From assembly GCA_964614375.1 (NCBI GenBank), contig CAZTLI010000113.1, forward strand, positions 1 through 12,964: DNA of 12,964 bases, read 5' to 3'. This DNA comes from CAZTLI01 sp964614375 (GTDB taxonomy: Bacteria; Chloroflexota; Anaerolineae; Aggregatilineales; Phototrophicaceae). Positions 1 through 6,269 of the stretch are shown piece after piece. Position 1 is the stretch's first letter. Each line of letters starts with the position of its first letter. The translations under genes were made by a program, and so were the position numbers. The notes below the pieces were generated by a model. It saw only the letters and a program-made list of their open reading frames with translations, was not told the DNA's origin and did not search any database.

Positions 1-702
1 CTGCTGCGTCGTTATAACATCACCACGCCGCTGACCAGCTATCACGAATACAATAAAATGGATAAGCTGGACGAAATTTTTGATACATTGGCGGCAGAGG
101 GCGATGTCGCGCTGGTTTCGGATGCAGGCACGCCCGGTATATCTGACCCCGGTTATGAACTGGTGCAGGCGGCGATACAATCGGGCTATCGGGTCGAACC
201 GCTGCCGGGTGCGAACGCCATTGTCACGGCCTTAGCGGGCAGTGGTCTGCCAACCGACAGTTTTATCTATGTGGGATTTATGCCGAAGAAGAAACACGCC
301 CGTGTGAGCTTTCTGCGCGATATGGCGCTCGAAACGCGCACGATTGTCGCTTACGAAAGCCCACACCGCCTTATTGAAACGCTGGAAGATATTGCCGATG
401 TGATGGGCGAACGTCCCGTGTGTGTCGCGCGTGAATTGACCAAAAAGTATGAGGAATTTATACGCGGCAAGGCCAGTTATGTCCTGCGTCACTTCGAGGT
501 CAACGAACCGCGCGGCGAAATTACGCTCATCATCGGTGGCGCAACCGGCGCAGAAGGGGATTGGGACGCCGGACGGGTGCGCGAAGCCCTCTATGCCCTG
601 CTCGACTCCGGCGAAGCCCTATCCACAGCGGCAAAAGCGGTAGCGGGCGAATCGGGCTGGAAGAAAAAAGATGTCTATGCGCTCGGTGTCGAACGCCGCT
701 AA
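1..702 (+). CDS. rsmI: 16S rRNA (cytidine-1402-2'-O)-methyltransferase RsmI, 5' end missing
   Basis: This enzyme uses S-adenosylmethionine to methylate the 2'-hydroxyl of C1402 in the decoding centre of 16S rRNA. The reading frame is open from the first base, and the residues before the first Met (ending TSYHEYNK) already match the family, so the gene starts outside the window and the ATG at 58 is internal. Visible motifs are SDAGTPGISDPG (the SAM-binding tetrapyrrole-methylase signature), PLPGANAIVTALAGSGLP, the substrate-side GFMPKKKHAR, YESPHRL, and a C-terminal KKDVYALGV tail typical of RsmI. Roughly the first 60 residues appear to be missing, including the usual GTPIGNL start. The remaining frame looks intact. 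No gene follows closely; a hairpin-rich spacer separates it from merR. The family assignment is secure. Confidence 0.94.
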   Translation: MLRRYNITTPLTSYHEYNKMDKLDEIFDTLAAEGDVALVSDAGTPGISDPGYELVQAAIQSGYRVEPLPGANAIVTALAGSGLPTDSFIYVGFMPKKKHARVSFLRDMALETRTIVAYESPHRLIETLEDIADVMGERPVCVARELTKKYEEFIRGKASYVLRHFEVNEPRGEITLIIGGATGAEGDWDAGRVREALYALLDSGEALSTAAKAVAGESGWKKKDVYALGVERR

Positions 703-730
703 CACACCCACCACACATTAATCGGTCAAC

Positions 731-767
731 AAAAGTCCCCGAATCATGATAGGCGTGATCCGGGGAC
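731..767 (-). terminator. Leftward-reading intrinsic terminator-like hairpin
   Basis: Arms at 735-746 (GTCCCCGAATCA) and 756-767 (TGATCCGGGGAC) form a 12-bp stem around a 9-nt loop. Read rightward, position 742 against 760 is an A-C mismatch and no T-run follows. Read leftward, the same position becomes a G-U wobble, so all 12 pairs form, and the stem is followed by TTTTGTTG. Both points favour a leftward transcript. No leftward gene is visible to its right. It could still act as a plain 3'-end stabilising hairpin for rsmI. Confidence 0.45.
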
Positions 768-807
768 ATGGATTCAGCGCGTGCCTATCCTATCCGGCAC
801 AGGTAAT

Positions 808-830
808 AGCGGTCAGCACCACTGACCGCT
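808..830. other. Perfect 9-bp hairpin in the rsmI-merR spacer
   Basis: AGCGGTCAG (808-816) and CTGACCGCT (822-830) are perfect inverted repeats around the 5-nt loop CACCA. A weaker GTGCC/GGCAC hairpin lies just upstream (781-800). No T-run follows on either strand. It may be an RNA structure, a protein-binding palindrome or a repeat element; the sequence does not decide. Confidence 0.4.
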
Positions 831-939
831 GCTATATTCCATCGTGACCATTGTGAATGGATAAATGGCACAGGTTAGAAGGTGCGCGGTTGAAGAGAAC
901 GCTTGCTCCCTGCTGAAGATTCGATTAGCGCGTATGGGC

Positions 940-970
940 TTGACTTAAAGTGGGCTTCAAGTGATAGACT
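940..970 (+). promoter_or_regulatory. MerR-type promoter with 19-bp spacer and internal operator
   Basis: A TTGACT -35 box (940-945) and a TAGACT -10 box (965-970) are separated by 19 bp, the over-long spacing typical of promoters activated by MerR-family regulators. Most of the spacer is an inverted repeat, ACTTAAAG (943-950) and CTTCAAGT (955-962), with one mismatch around a 4-bp centre, in the usual place for a MerR dimer. It sits directly in front of merR, so autoregulation is the simplest reading. The -10 box ends only 7 bp before the ATG. Confidence 0.75.
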
Positions 971-977
971 TGGGTTT

Positions 978-1376
978 ATGACGACACAAAACCTTGAATA
1001 CACCATCAAACAGGTTGCCGAAGCGACTGGCCTCACGGTGCATACGCTGCGTTATTATGAGCGTGTGGGGTTGATTCACCCCATAGACCGGGCGGACAAT
1101 ACGCACCGGCGCTATTGTCAGGCCGATATAGAATGGATTGAATTCCTGAAGAAATTGCGCGCCACGGGCATGACGATTCAGGACATGCAAACCTATGCCG
1201 AACTCCAGCGTAAAGGCGATGTGTCCCTGCCACAGCGTGTCGAAATGTTGAAAACACTGCAACACAATGTCGAAGCGCATATCCACGAACTGAATACCCA
1301 TCTGGACATCATCCGCTATAAAATCATGTATTACAGCGGCGTCATTGCTGCCAGCTTTGAAACGACTGTTCCGTAA
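978..1376 (+). CDS. MerR-family transcriptional regulator
   Basis: A DNA-binding regulator that, by family, untwists promoters with long spacers when it senses an effector. The N-terminal winged helix-turn-helix is clear: YTIKQVAEATGLTVHTLRYYERVGLI at about residues 8-33, then the wing NTHRRY and DIEWIEFLKKLRATGMTI. A coiled-coil dimerisation helix follows, and a short C-terminus ends near residue 132. The length fits the small MerR subfamilies related to aldehyde- or oxidant-responsive AdhR-like regulators. Only one cysteine is seen (C47, within RRYCQ), so a metal-binding cluster is unlikely. I chose the ATG at 978 because MTTQ directly precedes the HTH; the frame is open upstream to a TTG at 903, but that would place the MerR promoter inside the gene. 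Transcription from that promoter would begin at or next to the ATG, suggesting a leaderless message. No obvious target gene is adjacent, so effector and regulon are unknown. Confidence 0.9.
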   Translation: MTTQNLEYTIKQVAEATGLTVHTLRYYERVGLIHPIDRADNTHRRYCQADIEWIEFLKKLRATGMTIQDMQTYAELQRKGDVSLPQRVEMLKTLQHNVEAHIHELNTHLDIIRYKIMYYSGVIAASFETTVP

Positions 1377-1790
1377 ACCATCATCGTCAATATCTCACCG
1401 ATAGGTGACGAATTACACCGCTCGTTAGGCAATCCACAGCACCGAAATCCGGTTTGTGTGCTTTAATCAATACAGTGATGTTGCTTCTGATGGACGAAAC
1501 AAAAAGAATGCTTATGATGGACAAGGGCGCGATGAGCACTGTTTTAGCCACTTGTGCCACGGGCTGAAGCAAGTTAACAATTTAATCGGGTCATCGGACA
1601 CGGCGTGCCGTGTCCCTACAAACCCGTTAACAACCGTCATTATTCGTAGGGACACAGCAATGCTGTGTCCGCGTCCGCAAAAAAACGGCGTTATCTGATT
1701 ATTTTCACAACTAACATAAGCCCGCTGTCTGCACAATAATCATTCAGAGTCTAATTGGTTTATCCATGATATACACAACCGGAGACGACA
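1377..1790. other. 414-bp intergenic spacer, no credible gene
   Basis: Short frames of 60-80 codons exist on both strands, but they lack ribosome sites and their products have low-complexity or cysteine/arginine-rich composition typical of non-coding translation. The spacer holds a weak TCACC/GGTGA hairpin just after merR (1395-1408) and the inverted palindrome pair at 1596-1670. At its right end TGATATACA (1767-1775) resembles an extended -10 element for the TPR gene, but any transcript from it would have a leader of only about 10 nt. Confidence 0.6.
1596..1670. repeat. Head-to-head pair of palindromic repeats
   Basis: Copy 1 (1596-1619) is a perfect palindrome, GGACACGGC-GT-GCCGTGTCC, followed by CTAC. 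Copy 2 (1646-1670) reads GTAG followed by GGACACAGCA-A-TGCTGTGTCC, so it is the same unit in opposite orientation. The units differ at a G-C pair that has become A-T on both arms, so base pairing is kept. The outer parts, GTGTCCCTAC (1610-1619) and GTAGGGACAC (1646-1655), can also pair with each other. The 8-mer GTTAACAA flanks copy 1 at 1573-1580 and 1626-1633. The layout resembles REP- or MITE-like elements dispersed between genes in many bacteria; family membership is inferred. Confidence 0.7.
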
Positions 1791-2978
1791 ATGCCCGATA
1801 TACACGATGACCTGCGCGATACGATCACGACATTGTCTGGACGCGGCGCGTTTAGCCAATTACAGCAAGTGTGTGTGTCTGCGATTGAAACCGCACGCGC
1901 CGATGATGACCCGGAAAGTGAAGCCATTGCGCTGATGGGATTGGTCGGCGCTTACGCCCTGCGGGGCCAATTTGCAGCAGCACAAACCCACCTTAAACAG
2001 GCCGATGCCATCGCCCAACGCCTGGAACATACCCGGTTGATGGTCAATGCGCTGTCGTGGCAAGGGTATTTGTATAGTTTTGGGCAGCTTCGGCACTACA
2101 CCGGTTTGTCGTGCTATCAAGAAGCCCTGACGATGATACGGACGACCGGAGAAGCCGATGATGAAGTCAGTGTGCTGGTCAATCTGGGGAATATGCACTT
2201 GCTGCTGCAACAGGTGGACGAAGCGCTCGCGGCATATCAGGCGGCGCTGCCGATTGCCCGTGCCAGCAATAACCAGCGCGAGATTATCTGGGCGACGAAC
2301 GGGCTGGCCTTGATCGATACCTTCAAGCATAAGGATTATAAAAAGGGGCAGACGGTATTCGAGCGGGCTATTTCAGTGGCTGAGGCAAACGGTTATCTGG
2401 TCGATGCCTGCGCGCTGTGGTTAAATCAGGGTTATGTCCATACGATGAATCCCCACTATTACCAGCGCGCGGTTGAGGATTTTCTGCGGGCGTTGGCGCT
2501 CGCCGAAGAAATAGACCACTTCAACTATCGTTTGCTGGCGCTGAATTCCATCGCGGGGGTGCATCTCAAATTTGGCAATGAAGACCGTGCCCATGAATTG
2601 TTCCAGCAGGCGCTCGCCATCGCCTGTGACCGTCAATCGCCTGCCCATGAAGCGCAGATACACCGGCAAATCGCCCAGGCGCATTATGAAGCCAAAAAGT
2701 ATCGACAGGCCGAAGAAGCCGCCCAACAAGCCCAACAGCTTGCCCAATCATGTGGCAATGATGAATTGTTGATTGGCATTCACATCACCCTCGGCAATAT
2801 CTATTACAAGACATGGCGATTCAATCGGACGCGCGCCTATTTTCGCCTGGGGCGTGATGCCATGCGCCAATTGGGGGGTGAGGCCGCCGCGAACCAGGTC
2901 AATTCTGCGATGCGTATGATCGCTGTGATGGACATCCCGTTTGCGCTGCTGCGGCTGGTGGGATTGCGCCGCGCGTAA
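1791..2978 (+). CDS. Tetratricopeptide-repeat protein
   Basis: A 395-aa soluble protein made almost entirely of TPR helical hairpins, which serve as protein-protein interaction scaffolds. About eight repeats can be followed, near residues 46-79, 84-118, 124-157, 163-197, 203-239, 245-279, 284-318 and 324-358, with characteristic patterns such as LVNLGNMHLLL, EALAAYQAALPIAR and ITLGNIYYK. There is no signal peptide, membrane helix or attached enzymatic or DNA-binding domain, so it is probably cytoplasmic. The ATG at 1791 follows GGAGA at good spacing. The gene is closed by its own terminator and is probably monocistronic. The next gene is a response regulator, but the terminator and a separate promoter argue against an operon. 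The repeats resemble the TPR part of larger LuxR/AAA-type regulators, so a loose regulatory role is possible. No partner can be named. Confidence 0.88.
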   Translation: MPDIHDDLRDTITTLSGRGAFSQLQQVCVSAIETARADDDPESEAIALMGLVGAYALRGQFAAAQTHLKQADAIAQRLEHTRLMVNALSWQGYLYSFGQLRHYTGLSCYQEALTMIRTTGEADDEVSVLVNLGNMHLLLQQVDEALAAYQAALPIARASNNQREIIWATNGLALIDTFKHKDYKKGQTVFERAISVAEANGYLVDACALWLNQGYVHTMNPHYYQRAVEDFLRALALAEEIDHFNYRLLALNSIAGVHLKFGNEDRAHELFQQALAIACDRQSPAHEAQIHRQIAQAHYEAKKYRQAEEAAQQAQQLAQSCGNDELLIGIHITLGNIYYKTWRFNRTRAYFRLGRDAMRQLGGEAAANQVNSAMRMIAVMDIPFALLRLVGLRRA

Positions 2979-3013
2979 TCAGGATGGTTTGCGGCGCGCT
3001 GGGCATTCTAACC

Positions 3014-3039
3014 AAATCAGCCTGAAAAGGCCGATTTTT
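3014..3039 (+). terminator. Intrinsic terminator of the TPR gene
   Basis: AAATCaGCCT (3014-3023) pairs with AGGCcGATTT (3028-3037), giving nine pairs with one internal A-C mismatch, capped by a GAAA tetraloop of the stable GNRA type. The right arm runs into an unbroken five-T tract. It lies 36 bp past the TPR stop codon. Confidence 0.7.
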
Positions 3040-3062
3040 CAAACTGTTTTCTTACCCAAAAC

Positions 3063-3092
3063 TTGCACGGGTGTATCGCTTCGTGATACATT
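3063..3092 (+). promoter_or_regulatory. Extended -10 promoter with overlapping palindrome, for the response regulator
   Basis: TTGCAC (3063-3068) and TACATT (3087-3092) are 18 bp apart, and the latter is preceded by TGA, forming an extended -10 element. The palindrome TGTATCGC/GTGATACA (3072-3079 and 3083-3090, one mismatch, 3-bp centre) lies across the spacer and overlaps the -10 box, a typical repressor-site position. A start near 3099 would give a leader of about 60 nt. Confidence 0.5.
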
Positions 3093-3157
3093 GGTTGGTG
3101 AATTGTTACGAGCGGGTTACATACCCCCCCCAACCTGAATCGAGAGGGCTGGAATCC

Positions 3158-3844
3158 ATGTCTGAGAAAATTCTGGTAATTGACGACGAAGAACCAACGG
3201 TGCAATTGATCGCCATGCTGCTGGAACGACGCGGGTTTGAAGTCATCAAAGCCTATCGTGCCGAAGAGGGCCTGCGGAAGGCCTATCGTTTTCAGCCCGA
3301 ATTGGTGCTGCTGGACATCATGATGCCCGATATGGACGGTTGGGAAGTGTGTAAGCGTCTGCGCGAAATGTCGGACGTGCCCATTATCTTCTTGACCGCC
3401 AAGAGCGATGTGAAAGATGTGGTGCGTGGTCTGGAAATGGGCGCGGATGATTATGTCGTCAAGCCCTATGAAAATGATGAACTGGTCGCGCGTGTGCGTG
3501 CCCATCTACGCCGTTCACCCCGTCCCAATATGAGCGAAGAACTGGCCTTCAATGGCGGTGACTTCCGCATCAATTTCATGAATCGTGAGGTGTGGGTGCG
3601 CGATGAACTCAAACATCTGACGCCGAAAGAGTTCAATCTGCTCGGCGTGCTGGTGCGAGCGGCGGGGCGGGTCGTCACGCGGACGGAATTGGTCACACAG
3701 GCGTGGGGCGAAGAATATGCCGATGCAATCGACAGCCTCAAGCTCTATATTCATTATCTGCGCCAGAAGCTCGAAACCAATCCGCAGCAGCCCGAATATA
3801 TCTTAACGTCGCGCGGCGTGGGTTATCGCTTCGCCAACCGGTGA
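3158..3844 (+). CDS. OmpR/PhoB-family response regulator
   Basis: The output protein of a two-component system: phosphorylation by a histidine kinase lets the C-terminal domain bind DNA as a dimer. The receiver domain spans about residues 3-118, with acidic pocket D9/D10, phosphoacceptor D53 (in LVLLDIMMPDMDG), switch residues T80 and Y99, and K102 in the KPYE motif. The winged-helix domain spans about 130-228, with LTPKEFNLLGVLVRAAGRVVTR, the recognition region SLKLYIHYLRQKLE, and the closing RGVGYRF wing. At 228 aa the length is normal. The ATG at 3158 is chosen because MSEKILVIDDEE is the canonical start and GAGAGGG lies upstream; the frame extends back to 3071 but without homology-like sequence. 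No histidine kinase is adjacent, so it is an orphan within this window and its signal and regulon are unknown. Confidence 0.95.
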   Translation: MSEKILVIDDEEPTVQLIAMLLERRGFEVIKAYRAEEGLRKAYRFQPELVLLDIMMPDMDGWEVCKRLREMSDVPIIFLTAKSDVKDVVRGLEMGADDYVVKPYENDELVARVRAHLRRSPRPNMSEELAFNGGDFRINFMNREVWVRDELKHLTPKEFNLLGVLVRAAGRVVTRTELVTQAWGEEYADAIDSLKLYIHYLRQKLETNPQQPEYILTSRGVGYRFANR

Positions 3845-4130
3845 TTTTGCTGCTCACCACTGGCGCAGGCTATTGGCGTATTTAAATTTGATTATTTTGC
3901 TTCGACAAATGCCCTTTTTATGCAGTAACCAGCCTCATTTTGTGTTGCATGGGGTAACCGCGCCGGGCTGCCCCTGCATGAATCCTGTTGCGTGTAATTG
4001 ACTCCGTGTGAACATCATCTACACAAATTCCCGCTGTTAAAACTTCCAAACCGCACCTGAATAGCGCACATTGACGGGAACGTGTATTATTGACGTAAAT
4101 CAAACGCATTCCACAAAACAGGGGCACACC

Positions 4131-4862
4131 ATGATTGGAAAACAGACTTATAGATTTCTTTTCCTGCTGATTATGGCGCTGGTCGTCCTGGCAGTGGCGC
4201 TGCCGGGTCTCGCGCAAGATACAACGACAACCTTTGTTGATTATGATGTCTTGCAGGGTGATGGCTTTATCTCTGTCTATGGCATAGATGCCGACGGCGA
4301 ACGCCACCTCATTGCGACCTTGCCTATCGCGACCGCCGCGACCGCCGTCGAAGCGGTTGAGCCGGGCGATGCAACCATCCTGGGTTATCTCATCGTCAAC
4401 ACGTCCTATCTGAATGTCCGCAGCGGCGATGGCGCGGGCTATACGGTGCTGGGTATCGTCAGCGGTGGGGATACTTTGGATGTAATCGGGCGCAATCATG
4501 ACCGTTCGTGGTGGTTTGTGGATGCGGGCGGTGTGGAAGGTTGGGTTGCCAACCAGCATGTGATTGTGCGCGGCGACCTGCGCGATGTGCCTGTCGTCAT
4601 CAGCGACGGCGTGCTCATCCAACCCACGCTCTATGTCGGCTTCCCGGATAACCCGCTCTGGAATGATTTAAGTGCTGCGGGTGTGATTTTGTGCCGCCTG
4701 CCCGGACGCAGTGAATTCCCGCTGGTAGGACGCAGCGCCGGGGGCAACTGGTATCAAATCGTCGCCGAATGTGATGGCGAGGTGGTCGTGGGCTGGATAC
4801 GCGCCGAACAGGGTCTGGTCCGTAATCCCGCCGCAATCGCTATTCCTGTGACCTATCGCTAA
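4131..4862 (+). CDS. Secreted bacterial SH3-domain protein
   Basis: A 243-aa exported protein. Residues 1-28 form a signal peptide with a basic start, a long hydrophobic core (FLFLLIMALVVLAVAL) and a likely cut after LPGLA. One bacterial SH3 (SH3_3-like) domain runs from about 84 to 148, with the diagnostic YLNVRSGDGAGYTVLG, the GDTLDVIGR turn and the WWFVDAGGVEGWVA end. The segment after 155 looks like a second, more divergent SH3-like fold (RSAGGNWYQIVA, then VVGWIRAEQGLV) with two cysteines (a possible disulphide). Such domains usually bind cell-wall or surface ligands; no catalytic domain is attached. The ATG at 4131 has AGGGG 8 nt upstream, and an apparent extension back to 4071 would hide the signal peptide. 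The 286-bp leader region has no strong promoter, but the 7-mer ATTGACG occurs twice (4070-4076, 4089-4095). It is followed by a hairpin terminator. Confidence 0.85.
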   Translation: MIGKQTYRFLFLLIMALVVLAVALPGLAQDTTTTFVDYDVLQGDGFISVYGIDADGERHLIATLPIATAATAVEAVEPGDATILGYLIVNTSYLNVRSGDGAGYTVLGIVSGGDTLDVIGRNHDRSWWFVDAGGVEGWVANQHVIVRGDLRDVPVVISDGVLIQPTLYVGFPDNPLWNDLSAAGVILCRLPGRSEFPLVGRSAGGNWYQIVAECDGEVVVGWIRAEQGLVRNPAAIAIPVTYR

Positions 4863-4887
4863 ATTGCCATTTCTGGCGCTAATAGAC

Positions 4888-4913
4888 AGGGCATCCCCAT
4901 TGACGGATGCCCT
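4888..4913 (+). terminator. Hairpin terminator of the SH3-protein gene
   Basis: AGGGCATCC (4888-4896) and GGATGCCCT (4905-4913) form a perfect 9-bp stem with an 8-nt loop, 25 bp after the stop codon. The following TTGCTGCTATTCC is only moderately T-rich, so release may be incomplete and let some transcription reach the 77-aa gene just downstream. Confidence 0.6.
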
Positions 4914-4940
4914 TGCTGCTATTCCAACATTGAGCGCATC

Positions 4941-5174
4941 ATGTCTACACAACAAATGGAAACCTATCTCGCCGCCGCATTGGATCAAGAGGCCTGCAAA
5001 GCGACGCTCATCGCCGCGTTGACCTCGCGCGTGGTCGAACTGCGTGACAGGGGCATCGCTGTCCCGACGCTCATCGCCAGCCTCGAAAATCTCTGCGACG
5101 ACCCCTACCAGCTCCACGATGACATTATCGAACACGTCATTGAGTGGCTGCTGATTGAGGCGGTTGCAGGATGA
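4941..5174 (+). CDS. Small acidic protein of unknown function
   Basis: I do not recognise this 77-aa protein. It starts MSTQQMETYLAAALDQEACK, is predicted to be largely helical, and is acidic towards the end (LCDDPYQLHDDIIEHVIEWLLIEAVAG). There is no signal peptide or transmembrane segment; the closing hydrophobic stretch EHVIEWLLIEAV looks amphipathic. The ribosome site is weak (TTGAGCG about 8 nt before the ATG). It lies behind the SH3 gene's terminator hairpin and 51 bp ahead of a truncated gene start on the same strand. Codon use resembles its neighbours, which favours a real gene. It might be a small regulatory or adaptor protein, but nothing in the sequence demonstrates this. Confidence 0.6.
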   Translation: MSTQQMETYLAAALDQEACKATLIAALTSRVVELRDRGIAVPTLIASLENLCDDPYQLHDDIIEHVIEWLLIEAVAG

Positions 5175-5225
5175 GCAGTCTCCACGTTTAAATGATGACA
5201 GAATGAAGGCAGCTATCAGCGGAGC

Positions 5226-5360
5226 ATGACCATGCAAATTATCCCTACACGCACAGTTTTTGGCGAGATTACGGACTTTCTGGCGACCAATCCTGCGCCA
5301 GCACCAAACGCTCATTCTTCCTCGTCGCCCGTGCGGAAGGTGGCGATAACGGGGCGATGA
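5226..5360 (+). pseudogene. Truncated start of a small antitoxin-like gene
   Basis: A 44-codon frame, starting at ATG 5226 or more likely ATG 5232, has a good ribosome site (CGGAG). Its first 20 residues read MQIIPTRTVFGEITDFLATN. From memory this resembles the start of small 70-90-aa proteins in cyanobacteria and Chloroflexota, whose usual continuation is a proline-containing turn (PTPEEII), a helix and a RNR-type basic segment, often beside a small nuclease gene. Here, after NPAPAP, the frame continues as serine-rich and basic residues that are simply the antisense of the neighbouring phosphoesterase gene, whose last codons it overlaps (5312-5360). The simplest reading is that a deletion near 5290-5310 removed most of this gene and anything after it. 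It could instead be a short functional peptide. The family link rests on a short motif and is tentative. Confidence 0.45.
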
Positions 5361-6181
5361 TCACTCGCCAGCCTTTCAAACGTGTCTTCATCCGTGCCGA
5401 TGGCATCAAAGTCGAACAACGACACACTGCAAAATTCATCCTCTGCGCCTGTCCCGCGCGACACGGCGATATGGTCAATCAAACTCTCGAACTCGTCGCC
5501 TAAGAAGGAATGTGACCCTTCTGGCAGAGTCGTCGTCGTGAAAAAGAGGGTGCTCGTCGCCGCTTCCAGCCATTCGGAATCATAATAGTCGTTCCAATCG
5601 CCCATAAAGATGACATCCTCGTCGGCATCGTCCGGGCGGGCATTATACCAGTCCATCAGGATAATCGACTGAAAACGACGTATCTGGCGCGAGGCATTGG
5701 ACTGGGTGGCTTTGAAGTGCAGGGTTACGGCTGTGAAATCATAAGCGCCGAAGGCAAAATCCATGACAAACGCCGGACGCCCATTGGTCAGCGCCACGTC
5801 TTCGAGTTCAATCGGCTCGCTCAGGGGTGTGATATGGTCTACATCCCACGCGAAGCCCACAAGCTGAATCCCGCGTTCCATCAGCGCGAAATCATAGTGG
5901 CGTCCGCTGGCGGCTTCAACCGCTTCCAGAATGATTTCCAGCGAGGCAGGCGTGCTGATTTCCTGCACCGCTACTACATCGGCATCCATTGCCAGCCACG
6001 CCGCCACAATCATCTCCTGCATATCAGGGTCATTGGCGCGTGTTACCGATAGATTCTCGATATTCCAGGTGGCGATTCGCAGGGGATTGATACAGTCATC
6101 CGTCGTTTCGGGTTCTGTTTGGGCGTGCGCGGGAATTACCAGCACCAGCACCAGCACCCACCAACCCATCCATCGTCGCAT
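5312..6181 (-). CDS. Secreted endonuclease/exonuclease/phosphatase-family protein
   Basis: A metal-dependent phosphoesterase of the DNase I-like (EEP) fold, which cleaves phosphodiester or phosphomonoester bonds in nucleic acids, lipids or phosphoinositides. Residues 1-20 (MRRWMGWW, then a valine/leucine core, then PAHA) are a signal peptide, so it acts outside the membrane. All family motifs are present in order: N40 in RIATWNIENL, E74 in VVAVQEI, H155 in TLHFKA, D195 and N197 in GDWND, D236/H237 in LIDHIAVS, and D274/H275 in SDHRPV, so it should be active. C30 and C251 might form a disulphide. At 289 aa it is a single-domain member. The start has GAGGAAGG about 6 nt upstream, with a TATACT -10 box beyond. 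It converges on the truncated gene at 5226, and the two overlap by 49 bp. An extracellular nuclease is likely, but the substrate cannot be read from the sequence. Confidence 0.9.
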   Translation of the reverse strand: MRRWMGWWVLVLVLVIPAHAQTEPETTDDCINPLRIATWNIENLSVTRANDPDMQEMIVAAWLAMDADVVAVQEISTPASLEIILEAVEAASGRHYDFALMERGIQLVGFAWDVDHITPLSEPIELEDVALTNGRPAFVMDFAFGAYDFTAVTLHFKATQSNASRQIRRFQSIILMDWYNARPDDADEDVIFMGDWNDYYDSEWLEAATSTLFFTTTTLPEGSHSFLGDEFESLIDHIAVSRGTGAEDEFCSVSLFDFDAIGTDEDTFERLASDHRPVIATFRTGDEEE

Positions 6182-6218
6182 ACTAGACCTTCCTCATTCA
6201 AAATTTCCTGATTGGGTT

Positions 6219-6247
6219 AGTATACCCGGTCTATGGGCACATCTAAT
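6219..6247 (-). promoter_or_regulatory. Candidate promoter of the secreted phosphoesterase gene
   Basis: On the minus strand TATACT (6224-6219) is a near-consensus -10 box, preceded by GGG. The -35 position 17 bp upstream (6247-6242) reads ATTAGA and is weak. A start near 6212 gives a leader of about 30 nt containing the ribosome site. The same GGTATACT octamer (here reading GGGTATACT) recurs before the glycan operon. Confidence 0.5.
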
Positions 6248-6269
6248 AATTAATTCAGGAAATCAATCG

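Noticed and set aside
903..977. N-terminal extension of merR from the TTG at 903
   Set aside because: It would translate through a well-formed MerR promoter and operator and adds no family-like residues.
1456..1698. 80-codon plus-strand frame in the merR-TPR spacer
   Set aside because: It runs through both palindromic repeats, has no ribosome site, and its product has no structural pattern.
3945..3984. GGGG/CCCC hairpin flanked by TGCAT downstream of the response regulator
   Set aside because: The stem is only four pairs with a 16-nt loop and no T-run, too weak to call a terminator.
3918..4622. Long minus-strand frame of 234 codons opposite the SH3-protein gene
   Set aside because: It lies antisense to a clear gene with signal peptide and SH3 motifs; its product is rich in R, H, D and I without domain-like pattern, and no ribosome site precedes it.
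4668..5315. Minus-strand frame of 215 codons across the SH3 gene end and the 77-aa gene
   Set aside because: It crosses a terminator hairpin and two forward genes, and its composition is that of a shadow frame.
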